DNA of 64,000 nt, taken from contig NZ_ML133576.1 of NCBI RefSeq assembly GCF_003985125.1, forward strand, positions 1-64,000, in the 5' to 3' direction. How positions within the stretch are numbered: the stretch's first letter is position 1; each line of letters begins with the position of its first letter. Below, piece after piece: positions 17,555 through 25,629 of this stretch. Source of the DNA: Rhizobium phaseoli. Lineage in GTDB: Bacteria > Pseudomonadota > Alphaproteobacteria > Rhizobiales > Rhizobiaceae. The notes below the pieces were generated by a model. It saw nothing but the letters and a program-made list of their open reading frames with translations, did no database searches and was not told the DNA's origin. Both the position numbers and the translations under genes were made by a program.

Positions 17555-18465
17555 TCAATTCCCTGCTCCAGGGCATCCTGCTCGGCGGCTATTACGCCGT
17601 CATCGCCTGCGGACTGTCCTTCATGTTTTCGGTCATGCGGATCATCAATCTCGCGCATGGCAGCCTGGCGATCGCTGCCGCCTATGGATTGTGGCTGCTC
17701 GCCGCCAAAGCCGGCATTCCGCCTTTCGCCGGATTGCTGATCGTGCTGCCCACCATGGCGGTCTTCGGCTCGCTGCTGCAGCGCTTCATCCTGGAACGTA
17801 GCGCCCGCGGCGGCACGCTCTTGCCGATCCTGACGACCTTCGGCCTGTCGATCGTCATCGACAACCTGCTGTTCGAACAGTTCGGCGCCGACACGCGCTC
17901 GCTCGCGCCCTTCATTGGCAATCTCTCTTATGCGTCGTGGCAGCTGCCGGGCCATATCTTCGTCGGCAAGCTCGCCGTCATGATGATGGTAACGGCGATC
18001 CTCCTTCTCGGCGCTCTGCAATTCTTCCTCAGCCGCTTTGCGCTCGGCCGCGCCATCCGCGCCACGGCCGAAGATCCCGATACGGCAGGGCTCGTCGGCA
18101 TCGATGCACGTCGGGTAAATGCCGTCGCCACGGCAATCACCATGGTCACGATCGGGATCGCCGGCGCCTTTCTCGGAATGCGGGCGACCTTCAGCCCCTA
18201 TGCGGGCGGGCCGCAGTTGCTCTTCGCCTTCGAGACGGCCGTGATCGGCGGCGCCGGATCGCTCTGGGGCACGCTTGCCGGCGGCATCGTCCTCGGGCTT
18301 GCCCAATCGCTCGGCGCGCAGCTGCATCCGCAAGGCTTCCTGATCGGCGGCCATGCCGTGTTCCTGCTCGTGCTTTTCATCAGGCTGTCCCGGTCGGGCA
18401 TGCCCCTCCTCGATAAACTCGGCGCATTTCTAAAACCCCGCGCGCGTCTCCGGAGCCCGACATGA
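17551..18465 (+). CDS. ABC transporter permease (LivH type)
   Basis: A 304-residue integral membrane protein starting at ATG 17551 inside the stop of the LivF-type gene. It begins NSLLQGILLGGYYAVIACGL, the usual LivH start, followed by about eight hydrophobic segments. The family signature AIRATAEDPDTAGLVGIDAR is in the middle, and the C-terminal VIGGAGSLWGTLAGGIVLGL fits. It forms the inner-membrane channel with the LivM-type partner downstream. Confidence 0.85.
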   Translation: MINSLLQGILLGGYYAVIACGLSFMFSVMRIINLAHGSLAIAAAYGLWLLAAKAGIPPFAGLLIVLPTMAVFGSLLQRFILERSARGGTLLPILTTFGLSIVIDNLLFEQFGADTRSLAPFIGNLSYASWQLPGHIFVGKLAVMMMVTAILLLGALQFFLSRFALGRAIRATAEDPDTAGLVGIDARRVNAVATAITMVTIGIAGAFLGMRATFSPYAGGPQLLFAFETAVIGGAGSLWGTLAGGIVLGLAQSLGAQLHPQGFLIGGHAVFLLVLFIRLSRSGMPLLDKLGAFLKPRARLRSPT

Positions 18466-19499
18466 CCTCCCATACGACCTTCGCCTCCCATGGCATGTCG
18501 ATCGAACGCTGGACGAAATCGTCGCGAGTGGCGCTCGGCTCCATGGCCGCCTTGCTCGTGCTGCTGGCGCTCGCCCCCGCCATCCTCGGCGCCGGTGCGA
18601 TCGACCGGATGACGGCACTGTTCATTTATGTGGTCCTTGCCGCCATGTGGAATGCGCTCGCCGGTTTCGGCGGCCTCGTCTCGGTCGGCCAGCAGGTGTT
18701 TTTCGGCCTCGGCGCCTATTTCACCATTCGCCTCGCCAATGCCGGCCTCGATCCCTTCCTCTCGGTCTTTGCCGCCGCAGTGGTGACCGGCGCGCTCTCG
18801 ATCCCGCTTTCGCTGTTCATGCTGCGGCTGAAGGGCGGCGAATTCGCGATCGGCATGTGGGTCGTCGCCGAACTCGCCCACCTGCTCGTCAATCTCGACC
18901 GGTTGATCCAGGGCGAAACGGGAACCTCGCTGATCTCGCTCAACCTCTATGACAGCGGCATGCGGCGGGCGGCGATCTATTGGCTGGCGCTCGCGTCCAT
19001 GGCCGCCCTGCTCGGCGCGCTCTTCATGCTGATGCGAGGCCGTGCGGGCGCGGCCATGCAGGCGATCCGTGACAATGAGGAGGCGGCGACCTCGGTCGGC
19101 GTGCGGGTCACCGCAACCAAACGGCTGCTCTTCGTACTTGCCGCCTTCGGCATCGCCGTCGCCGGCGGCCTGTGGCTTGCAACCGCCACGACCTTCCAGC
19201 CGAAGACCTATTTCAGCGTCCAGTGGACCGCTTACATGATCTTCATGGTGCTGGTCGGCGGCATCGGCAAGTTCGAAGGCGCGATCCTCGGCGCCATCCT
19301 GTTCTTCGTTATCGAGACCTTCTTCGGCGGTACCGGCGTCTGGTATCTGATCGGCCTCGGCGCCACCGCTCTGATCTTCTCTCTCTACCTGCCGCGCGGG
19401 CTTTGGGGCGAAATCGAACGCCGCTTCGATTTCCAGCTTCTGCCCGTCGGCTATCGGCTGAAACTTCCCGGACCGACCAAGATCAAATGGGAAGAATGA
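18462..19499 (+). CDS. ABC transporter permease (LivM type)
   Basis: A 345-residue membrane protein. YVVLAAMWNALAGFGGLVSV, GQQVFFGLGAYFTI and AIRDNEEAATSVGVRVTATK are LivM hallmarks, with VGGIGKFEGAILGAILFFVI near the C-terminus. About ten hydrophobic segments. Four-base overlap with the LivH-type gene. It completes the five-part importer. Confidence 0.85.
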   Translation: MTSHTTFASHGMSIERWTKSSRVALGSMAALLVLLALAPAILGAGAIDRMTALFIYVVLAAMWNALAGFGGLVSVGQQVFFGLGAYFTIRLANAGLDPFLSVFAAAVVTGALSIPLSLFMLRLKGGEFAIGMWVVAELAHLLVNLDRLIQGETGTSLISLNLYDSGMRRAAIYWLALASMAALLGALFMLMRGRAGAAMQAIRDNEEAATSVGVRVTATKRLLFVLAAFGIAVAGGLWLATATTFQPKTYFSVQWTAYMIFMVLVGGIGKFEGAILGAILFFVIETFFGGTGVWYLIGLGATALIFSLYLPRGLWGEIERRFDFQLLPVGYRLKLPGPTKIKWEE

Positions 19500-19539
19500 G
19501 CCTGCTTGCCTCCAGTTCCTCTTGTGAAAGGTGACATTC

Positions 19540-20325
19540 ATGCTTTTTGGTAAAACGATCCTGGTAACAGGTGTAGCGTCCGGCATCGGCGCGCGCACGG
19601 CGGAACTGGCCAGCCAGATGGGCGCCGATGTGATCGGTATCGACGTGCGCGAACCCACCAATGGGAACGCCGCCTTCATCCGGGGCGATCTGTCCACGCC
19701 ATCGGGCGTTGCCGAGATCGTAGCACGGCTTCCGCAGCGTCTCGACGCACTCGCCAACGTCGCCGGCCTTTCCGGCAATACCGGCGTCGTCTCGACGCTC
19801 GCCGTCAATTTCTACGGCCTTCGCGCGCTGTCGGAAGCCATGGCACCACGACTGCGCGAGGGCGGCGCCATCGTCAACGTCGCCTCGATTGCCGGCTATG
19901 GCTGGCGCGCCAATCTCGAGCGGGCAAAGATCCTGACCGGCATTGAAGGCTTTCCCGATGTCTCGGCGGTCGCCGCCGAACACGGCCTCAGGGACGAGGA
20001 AGGCTATCCGCTGTCCAAGGAACTGCTGCTGCTCTGGACCATGCGCGCCGCGCACGACCCTCTATTCAAGGCGCGTGGTATCCGCGTCAATGCGGTGAGC
20101 CCGGGACCGGTGGAAACGCCGATCCTCAAGCAGTTCCGCGCCGTGCTCGGCGATGCCAGGGTCGACAGCGACATCACCCGCGTCGGCCGCGCGGGTACCG
20201 CCGCCGATATCGCGCCCGCGGTTCTGTTCCTCTGCTCGGATGGCGCACGCTGGATCAACGGCGCCAATCTTGCCGCAGACGGCGGCCTCGAAGCATCCAT
20301 CAATGCCGAAGTGCTCGGCTTCTAG
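19540..20325 (+). CDS. calA: Coniferyl-alcohol dehydrogenase (short-chain dehydrogenase)
   Basis: A 261-residue SDR. The NAD-binding GVASGIGARTAE is near 11, NVASIAGYGW near 111, and the catalytic Tyr-x3-Lys is YPLSK near 152, all in classical spacing. The sequence (LDALANVAGLSG, NFYGLRALSEAMAPRL, VSPGPVETPILKQFR, GGLEASI) matches coniferyl-alcohol dehydrogenase / 3-alpha-hydroxysteroid dehydrogenase-like SDRs (CalA, ~255 residues). Expected reaction: coniferyl alcohol to coniferyl aldehyde, the first step of the pathway. I choose ATG 19540 because GAAAGGTGACATTC precedes it; GTG 19531 is in frame but lies in that ribosome site. Confidence 0.8.
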   Translation: MLFGKTILVTGVASGIGARTAELASQMGADVIGIDVREPTNGNAAFIRGDLSTPSGVAEIVARLPQRLDALANVAGLSGNTGVVSTLAVNFYGLRALSEAMAPRLREGGAIVNVASIAGYGWRANLERAKILTGIEGFPDVSAVAAEHGLRDEEGYPLSKELLLLWTMRAAHDPLFKARGIRVNAVSPGPVETPILKQFRAVLGDARVDSDITRVGRAGTAADIAPAVLFLCSDGARWINGANLAADGGLEASINAEVLGF

Positions 20326-20349
20326 TTCTTTCCTTCAGGAGATCTCGTC

Positions 20350-21795
20350 ATGAATATTTCCCTTCTCATCAACGGCGCCGACCGCGCAGCCGCCGACGGC
20401 CGCACCTATGATCGTCTCGATCCCTTTACCGAAAAGCTCGCGAGCCGCGCCGCCGCCGCAAGCCTGGAGGATGTCGCCGCCGCCGTCGACGCCGCCTCCA
20501 CCGCCTTCACCACCTGGTCGAAAACCGGGCCCAGCCAGCGCCGCGCGATCCTGATGAAGGCGGCCGATATCATGGATGCCAAGGTCGGCGAATTCACCCG
20601 GCTGATGATCGAGGAGACGGGTGCGACTGCGCCCTGGGCCGGCTTCAACGTCATGCTCGCCGCCAATATCCTGCGCGAGGCAGGCGCCATGACGACGCAG
20701 ATATCAGGCGAAATCATTCCTTCCGACAAGCCCGGCGCGCTTGCCATGGGCGTTCGCCAGGCCGCCGGTGTGTGTCTGGCGATCGCGCCCTGGAACGCAC
20801 CGGTCATTCTCGCCACCCGGGCCATCGCCATGCCGATCGCCTGCGGCAACTCGGTCATCCTCAAGGCATCGGAACAGTGCCCCGGCACGCACCGGCTGAT
20901 CGCCACCGTGCTGACCGAGGCCGGCCTGCCGGCTGGCGTCATCAATGTTCTGACCAACGCACCGGAAGACGCGCCCGAGATCGTCACCGCACTGATCGCC
21001 CATCCCACTGTCAGGCGTGTCAACTTCACCGGTTCGACCAAGGTCGGCAGGATCATTGCCGAGACCTGCGGCAAATATCTCAAGCCCGCCCTTCTCGAAC
21101 TCGGCGGCAAGGCGCCGCTTGTGATCCTCGACGACGCCGATCTCGACGGTGCCGTCAATGCCGCCGTCTTCGGCGCCTTCATGCATCAGGGGCAGATCTG
21201 CATGTCGACCGAGCGGATCATCGTCGACGAGACGATCGCCGACGCGTTCGTCGCCAGGCTGGCCGCCCGCGCCAGCCAGTTGCCAGCCGGCGACCCGCGC
21301 GGCCACGTCGTGCTCGGCTCGCTGATCAGCCTCGATGCCGCCAGGAAAATGGAAGAGCTGATCGCCGACGCAACGGAAAAAGGCGCAAAACTCGTGGCCG
21401 GCGGCAAGCGCTCGGGCACCGTGGTCGAGGCGACCCTGCTCGATCACGTCACACCTGACATGCGCGTTTATGCGGAAGAATCCTTCGGGCCGGTGAAGCC
21501 GATCATTCGCGTCTCCGGCGAAGAGGAAGCGATCCGTATTGCCAACGACACCGAATACGGCCTGTCATCCGCCGTCTTCAGCCGCAACGTGCAGCGGGCC
21601 ATGGCGGTTGCCGCACGGATCGAATCCGGCATCTGCCACATCAACGGCCCGACGGTGCATGACGAGGCGCAAATGCCCTTCGGCGGCGTAAAGGGCAGCG
21701 GCTACGGCCGTTTCGGCGGCAAGGCCGCGATCGCCGAATTCACAGACCTTCGCTGGATCACGGTCGAGGATTCCGCCCAGCATTATCCCTTCTGA
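20350..21795 (+). CDS. Second vanillin-dehydrogenase-type aldehyde dehydrogenase
   Basis: A 481-residue aldehyde dehydrogenase with catalytic Glu250 and Cys284 (HQGQICMSTER). It is strongly similar along its length to the protein at 13248 (shared AAMTTQI-like, VRQ-AGVC, AIAPWNAPVIL, NFTGSTKVGRIIAE, MPFGGVKGSGYGRFGGKAAI), so the operon carries two paralogues at its ends. It probably oxidises a related aldehyde (4-hydroxybenzaldehyde, syringaldehyde, protocatechualdehyde) or serves as a second vanillin enzyme. Ribosome site CAGGAGATCTCGTC precedes ATG 20350. It ends the operon; a CCGTCG/CGACGG stem follows immediately at 21796-21816. Confidence 0.8.
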   Translation: MNISLLINGADRAAADGRTYDRLDPFTEKLASRAAAASLEDVAAAVDAASTAFTTWSKTGPSQRRAILMKAADIMDAKVGEFTRLMIEETGATAPWAGFNVMLAANILREAGAMTTQISGEIIPSDKPGALAMGVRQAAGVCLAIAPWNAPVILATRAIAMPIACGNSVILKASEQCPGTHRLIATVLTEAGLPAGVINVLTNAPEDAPEIVTALIAHPTVRRVNFTGSTKVGRIIAETCGKYLKPALLELGGKAPLVILDDADLDGAVNAAVFGAFMHQGQICMSTERIIVDETIADAFVARLAARASQLPAGDPRGHVVLGSLISLDAARKMEELIADATEKGAKLVAGGKRSGTVVEATLLDHVTPDMRVYAEESFGPVKPIIRVSGEEEAIRIANDTEYGLSSAVFSRNVQRAMAVAARIESGICHINGPTVHDEAQMPFGGVKGSGYGRFGGKAAIAEFTDLRWITVEDSAQHYPF

Positions 21796-21881
21796 CCGTC
21801 GCAGCATCGCCGACGGGGCATGCCATGACCGCGATTGCGGCCATGGCGCCCCGGCCAAAGGTCGGCGCTGTTCGCAGCCAG

Positions 21882-22001
21882 ATGAGCGACCACAAGGGCG
21901 TCCGTATCGTATTCGGCGCATCGCCCCGCTACGACAGATGCGCCCGGTCCTTCTTCCGGGCCATCTGCATCGCAGCCGTCATTTTCTGGTCTGATCAATG
22001 A
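21882..22001 (+). mobile_element. 3' remnant of an IS5-family-type transposase
   Basis: The frame ending at TGA 21999-22001 reads RYDRCARSFFRAICIAAVIFW and then SDQ, strongly resembling the C-terminus of IS5/IS427-group transposases, typically ...RRIATRYDK-ARNFL-A--LAA---WL. Just upstream, around 21912-21926, the expected FRRIA is recognisable only across a frame change, so the copy is degenerate. No terminal repeat could be assigned. Confidence 0.6.
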
Positions 22002-22008
22002 GCCTGGC

Positions 22009-22167
22009 TTAAACCTTGCCCAGATGCTTCGGCCAGAATTCCTGGTGGACTTTGGCGGCCTCGTCTTCGACATTCGTCGGGTCGACCACTGTGACGCCGG
22101 TCCTGGCATGCCAGTGGAAGCGCTCGCGTCTTGCGGCAAACAAGAGGCAAGGCAAGACCTTGGCTGA
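22009..22167 (-). pseudogene. Unidentified 3' gene tail
   Basis: On the minus strand an open stretch of about 52 codons ends at TAA 22011-22009, reading ...RRERFHWHARTGVTVVDPTN and then VEDEAAKVHQEFWPKHLGKV. It has the composition of real protein C-termini but is closed upstream by a TGA, with no ATG or ribosome site in between. I do not recognise the family. It may be the end of a gene truncated by the neighbouring IS. Confidence 0.3.
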
Positions 22168-22258
22168 TCAGGACTCGCAACATCCGTGACCCGCAGCATC
22201 CCGGAGGCATACGTGAATTCATTAGGCGAGTGCGTCCTCCTCTAAATCCTTGGTGACG

Positions 22259-24724
22259 TCAGAGGCTCGATGGACATGTCAGTTCCCGCATCAGGATGCG
22301 CACGGAGACAGGGTTGGCAGGCTCGGCGAACGACATCTGCAGGTAGGCGCGTGCGCCGGTTGCCCGCACGTCTATGAGAAAACGCCGGCCGCCGTCGCGT
22401 GGCCGCAAGCGCGACCCGTCCAGAAATCGCAGCAGGCCCCACGGCCCGGGCGTGCTCTTCTTCTCAACCGCACTGCCGCTATCGAAGGAGATCTCGAAGC
22501 CGCGTGATGGCAGATCCCCCGGCCAGTTAAAGGACACCGCCCCGCCTGATGTGGTAACCGGCGCGCGAGCGCCGCCGATTGAGATGGTAGCCGCACCGCG
22601 TTGCGCAAGTGCCTCCAGCAACACAGGAAGACGCGGCGCGTTTCCCTGGCGAAAGAGCGCGTCGCCGATCGCGGAAGCTTTCTGAAAGAATGCCGCACTT
22701 TCGGGCGCGTAACCAGAAAGCCGTGCTCCCGGTTTCCAGCGCCACGGCGTCGTTGATATATCCATCAAAGGCGACAGCTGCGTCCGGAAATAGGTCTCCA
22801 CGAGACCATTGGGCGCAAAAATGCGCGCGACTTCAGCCATATCCGCGTCCGACCCGTCAAAGAACGGATAGTGGCCTGCGACGGCAGCCCGGCAGGCCAT
22901 CGCGATCTCGCCCCAAGCCCCTGACGGCTTTGCCGTCGGGACGGGATCTTCGGCCTTTTCTACCGCCTTTGGAGATGCCGTCTGCGAGATCACGTCTTCG
23001 ACCATTTGGACGACGAGGAGCGGCGCCTGCTGCAGGGCGACGACGGAGTTCGCACGCTCCTGTGCGTCCATCAGCGACTTTTTGCCGATATCGGAATTTC
23101 CGTCGAGAAGGGCAAGCGCGACATTCAGCGACACGAAAAGGCGCGAGATTTCCGACATTCGACCCTGCTCCACGAATTGGATGGCAGGTCCGAGCGTCGC
23201 GGCAATTCGAAGCTGGTTGGCATGGCTGCGGCCGCGGTCGGTGCCGCCCGCCTGACGCCATACCTCGCGGATCAGCGCCGAGAGCGGCGAGTTAGACGCG
23301 CTGAGCACGCCGCTGACAATAACCGCACTCGGTTGGTCGGTGAATGGCCTGACACGAAGATCGCCGAGGTACCGAGACCAGGTCTCCAGGGTTCGCTTCT
23401 GAAGCAGGTCCATAACTGCATCGGCGCTTGTCTCGCCTCCGGCGTGCAGGAGGCTGGCAGTTTCGGCCTTCGCCTTCCCGATCGCCTCTTCTGCAGCGCC
23501 GGAGCGCGCGTAAGCCCATCCGGCCTCAGTGTAAAGACCCGGCACGGCCTGCTCGATGGGCAGTCCGGACCTGCGGATCAATATCTTGTCGAGACCAGGT
23601 GCTGCCTGCCCGAGGGACCAGGCAGGCAGGCCCGCAGTTTTCTCGGCCCGGGCGAGTTCCAGCATGGCGCGCTCGTTTGCCAAGCCCTCTGAAGCAAACT
23701 GTCTGGCTTGAGCGATTGCTTCAGGATCCGGCTCTTCGAGATCTGTTGGAGGCCCGGACATGGCAGCGACATGCATTGCCATGCCGGCAAGTTCGGGAAA
23801 TGTCTGAGTGCGATCTTCGATCCAGCCCGCCAGGAACCGCGGTTGCCAGTCCGATGTGCCCTTCAAGATAGACCAGGCACGCAGCGAATCGTAAAGTGCA
23901 GTTGCCTCGCCTTCCGTGGCGAGAGCAACACCAAGGGCCTCGGCAAGCGGGCCGCTGGCCAGGGCGTCGACGGCTTGGCCATAGCGTCGGCGTGCGGCCT
24001 CTGCCGGATCAAAAATCCTTAAATGATGAATGAGACCAAGGGGGGAACGCTGCGCATCCGCCTCAACAAGCCGAACGCCTGCAAGGAATGCGTCGAGTTG
24101 GGCTGCGCGGGCTGCCGGTTTTGCCGTGCGTCCTGCTTCTACGACACGTGCGACATCGGGCAGCTGCGACAAAAGCCGCTCACGAAACCGCCATTCGGCC
24201 CATCCGGCCCATACCACCAGAACTGCCAGGAAGATGCCGATCACAAGAGCAGCAAGACCGCGATCGGTTTTGTGCTGCGTGCGAGATAGAAGCGCTGCCT
24301 GGACGGCGTCGTTACAGTGGCCGAGGAAGCGGGCGAGATCCCGGCGTGCAGGCCCTGCTTTCGCTGCCGCCCTCGCCCGTTCGGCAAGGGTGCTGGCCGC
24401 CATAACGCCCCCGATTGGAAGAGCAGCGGCAAGCGCGCGCTCCCATTTTCGGATCGGCAATGCCGGATTGTTGCGCGCTCGCGCATCAACCAAAGCGACA
24501 AGGGCATCGCGGGCATCCAGGAGCCAGTCGGGGGGAACTTTCCTGCGTCGTGCTTCCGTCTCGAAGGCGGCGACGAGGGTCCGTGCCATGGCCGCAAGCT
24601 CGCGTGGATCTGGATTCTTTTCGCTTTCGGCACGTCTAGCAAGATCCAGCAGCGGCTGCGCCAGTGCGGCGAGCACATCTGCTTGCATCGTGACTGGACC
24701 CGGTGGTTCGAAAACGCCCTTCAC
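22259..24724 (-). CDS. TssM/IcmF-like protein lacking the GTPase domain
   Basis: An 821-residue protein. One membrane segment lies near 160-180 (LAALVIGIFLAVLVVWAGWA), then a long mostly helical region. The last ~190 residues match the C-terminal domain of TssM: YPFFDGSDAD, IFAPNGLVETYF, TTPWRWKPG, WGLLRFLDGSRL and ELTCPSSL align with YPFVPDSAID, VFGPGGLIDSFI, SHPWKWRSD, WAFLRMLRAGRL and RFSCPTQL of the true TssM at 44100. The N-terminal Walker-type GTPase domain of TssM is absent. GTG 24724 is chosen: GAGGGCAAGCT precedes it and it overlaps the M15 gene stop by four bases. It probably sits in the inner membrane as an accessory to the T6SS membrane complex; its role is unknown. Confidence 0.7.
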   Translation of the reverse strand: MKGVFEPPGPVTMQADVLAALAQPLLDLARRAESEKNPDPRELAAMARTLVAAFETEARRRKVPPDWLLDARDALVALVDARARNNPALPIRKWERALAAALPIGGVMAASTLAERARAAAKAGPARRDLARFLGHCNDAVQAALLSRTQHKTDRGLAALVIGIFLAVLVVWAGWAEWRFRERLLSQLPDVARVVEAGRTAKPAARAAQLDAFLAGVRLVEADAQRSPLGLIHHLRIFDPAEAARRRYGQAVDALASGPLAEALGVALATEGEATALYDSLRAWSILKGTSDWQPRFLAGWIEDRTQTFPELAGMAMHVAAMSGPPTDLEEPDPEAIAQARQFASEGLANERAMLELARAEKTAGLPAWSLGQAAPGLDKILIRRSGLPIEQAVPGLYTEAGWAYARSGAAEEAIGKAKAETASLLHAGGETSADAVMDLLQKRTLETWSRYLGDLRVRPFTDQPSAVIVSGVLSASNSPLSALIREVWRQAGGTDRGRSHANQLRIAATLGPAIQFVEQGRMSEISRLFVSLNVALALLDGNSDIGKKSLMDAQERANSVVALQQAPLLVVQMVEDVISQTASPKAVEKAEDPVPTAKPSGAWGEIAMACRAAVAGHYPFFDGSDADMAEVARIFAPNGLVETYFRTQLSPLMDISTTPWRWKPGARLSGYAPESAAFFQKASAIGDALFRQGNAPRLPVLLEALAQRGAATISIGGARAPVTTSGGAVSFNWPGDLPSRGFEISFDSGSAVEKKSTPGPWGLLRFLDGSRLRPRDGGRRFLIDVRATGARAYLQMSFAEPANPVSVRILMRELTCPSSL

Positions 24725-25629
24725 AGCTTGCCCTCGGCCGCCCATTTTCGCAGCAGCGCCTCGCCTACCTCGAAATGCATGGAATCTTCGCGGCTATAGC
24801 CCGCCCCCCAATACCAGCCAGCATCATTGAAGAACTCCGCAAGCACCACGAGCCCGAATTGCGTGCTGTTGTCGCCCATGTTGTCGAGGTTCTTCTTGAG
24901 CGTCAGGTCGACGGCCGCCCCCCATGCATGGGAGGACACCGACTTCGCCGACCCCCGTACATACCGCGCACAGAGGGCTCCCGCGGTGCCGATAGCAGCA
25001 TAGATGTCGGGCTCTTCTTTTTTCAAGCGCGCCATGATCTGCTCAAGCGAGTCGAGCGCTGGCCTGATCATGGTCAGACGAATGCCCCCGATGTCGCGGG
25101 TGTCGAGTGCATGCAGCAATTTCGGATTGGTGACCGGTTCACAGCTGGTTGAATAGGTGCTTCTCGGTTCGCCTAATATCTGTCGCAACACGGCCGGGGT
25201 CGGGCGTATGACATTCTCGTTGAACCGCTTCTTGGCCAGTTGCATCGGTTCAGTCAGATCACCTTCTTCCTCACGCGGTGCCATACCGCCGAACTGGTCC
25301 GTGAAAAGGGGGGAAGGGCCGGTCTGCTGGACGGCCGGCGGATTGGTGACAGGCTCTGTCGGAACAGGCTCGGCTCGTGGAGCTTTTTCCAACTCCGTCA
25401 CCCTGCCGCCGACGTCCGCCATCTGACCCTTGAGGCCGTTCAATTCAGACCGCAACCCCCGAATTTCACTGTCCTGCTGGGCAAGTTGCTGTGTGAGCCG
25501 ATCTATCTTGCCGGCATTCGGATCACGCTCCGTATCTTGCAGGAGGTTTCCGACAAACGCAAAGATGATGGCCGCGAGAATGATGCTCATGCCGATGACG
25601 ACGGCCGCGATGGCATTCATTTGCCTCAA
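24721..25629 (-). CDS. Membrane-anchored M15-type peptidoglycan peptidase, TagX-like
   Basis: A 302-residue protein. One N-terminal membrane anchor (~5-29), a coiled-coil stretch (~40-82), a Pro-rich linker, and a C-terminal domain with the zinc pattern of M15 (VanY/M15_4) peptidases: His234 and Asp241 in SSHAWGAAVDLTL, and His285 in DSMHFEV. This predicts periplasmic cleavage of peptide cross-links. In Acinetobacter, TagX, a peptidase encoded in the T6SS locus, is needed to fit the apparatus through peptidoglycan; a similar role is inferred here. The start is TTG 25629 (TTGA overlap with the pppA stop) or ATG 25620. Confidence 0.75.
   Translation of the reverse strand: MRQMNAIAAVVIGMSIILAAIIFAFVGNLLQDTERDPNAGKIDRLTQQLAQQDSEIRGLRSELNGLKGQMADVGGRVTELEKAPRAEPVPTEPVTNPPAVQQTGPSPLFTDQFGGMAPREEEGDLTEPMQLAKKRFNENVIRPTPAVLRQILGEPRSTYSTSCEPVTNPKLLHALDTRDIGGIRLTMIRPALDSLEQIMARLKKEEPDIYAAIGTAGALCARYVRGSAKSVSSHAWGAAVDLTLKKNLDNMGDNSTQFGLVVLAEFFNDAGWYWGAGYSREDSMHFEVGEALLRKWAAEGKL

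Larger units (their letters stand above)
21796..22258. other. Gene-poor junction between the catabolic island and the T6SS
   Basis: 463 bases without an intact gene. It holds a small stem right after the vdh-like stop (21796-21816), a transposase 3' remnant on the plus strand ending at 22001, and an unidentified 3' reading-frame tail on the minus strand ending at 22009. The mixture of truncated ends suggests repeated insertion and deletion at this border. Confidence 0.6.

Noticed and set aside
16077-19499. Importer as an ordinary branched-chain amino acid system (livGFHM)
   Set aside because: Family features alone would allow it, but its place inside a vdh-calA operon argues for an aromatic substrate, so I did not assign liv symbols.
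18198-19808. 536-codon minus-strand frame opposite the permease genes
   Set aside because: Antisense to clear LivH/LivM-type membrane proteins; composition artefact of high GC.
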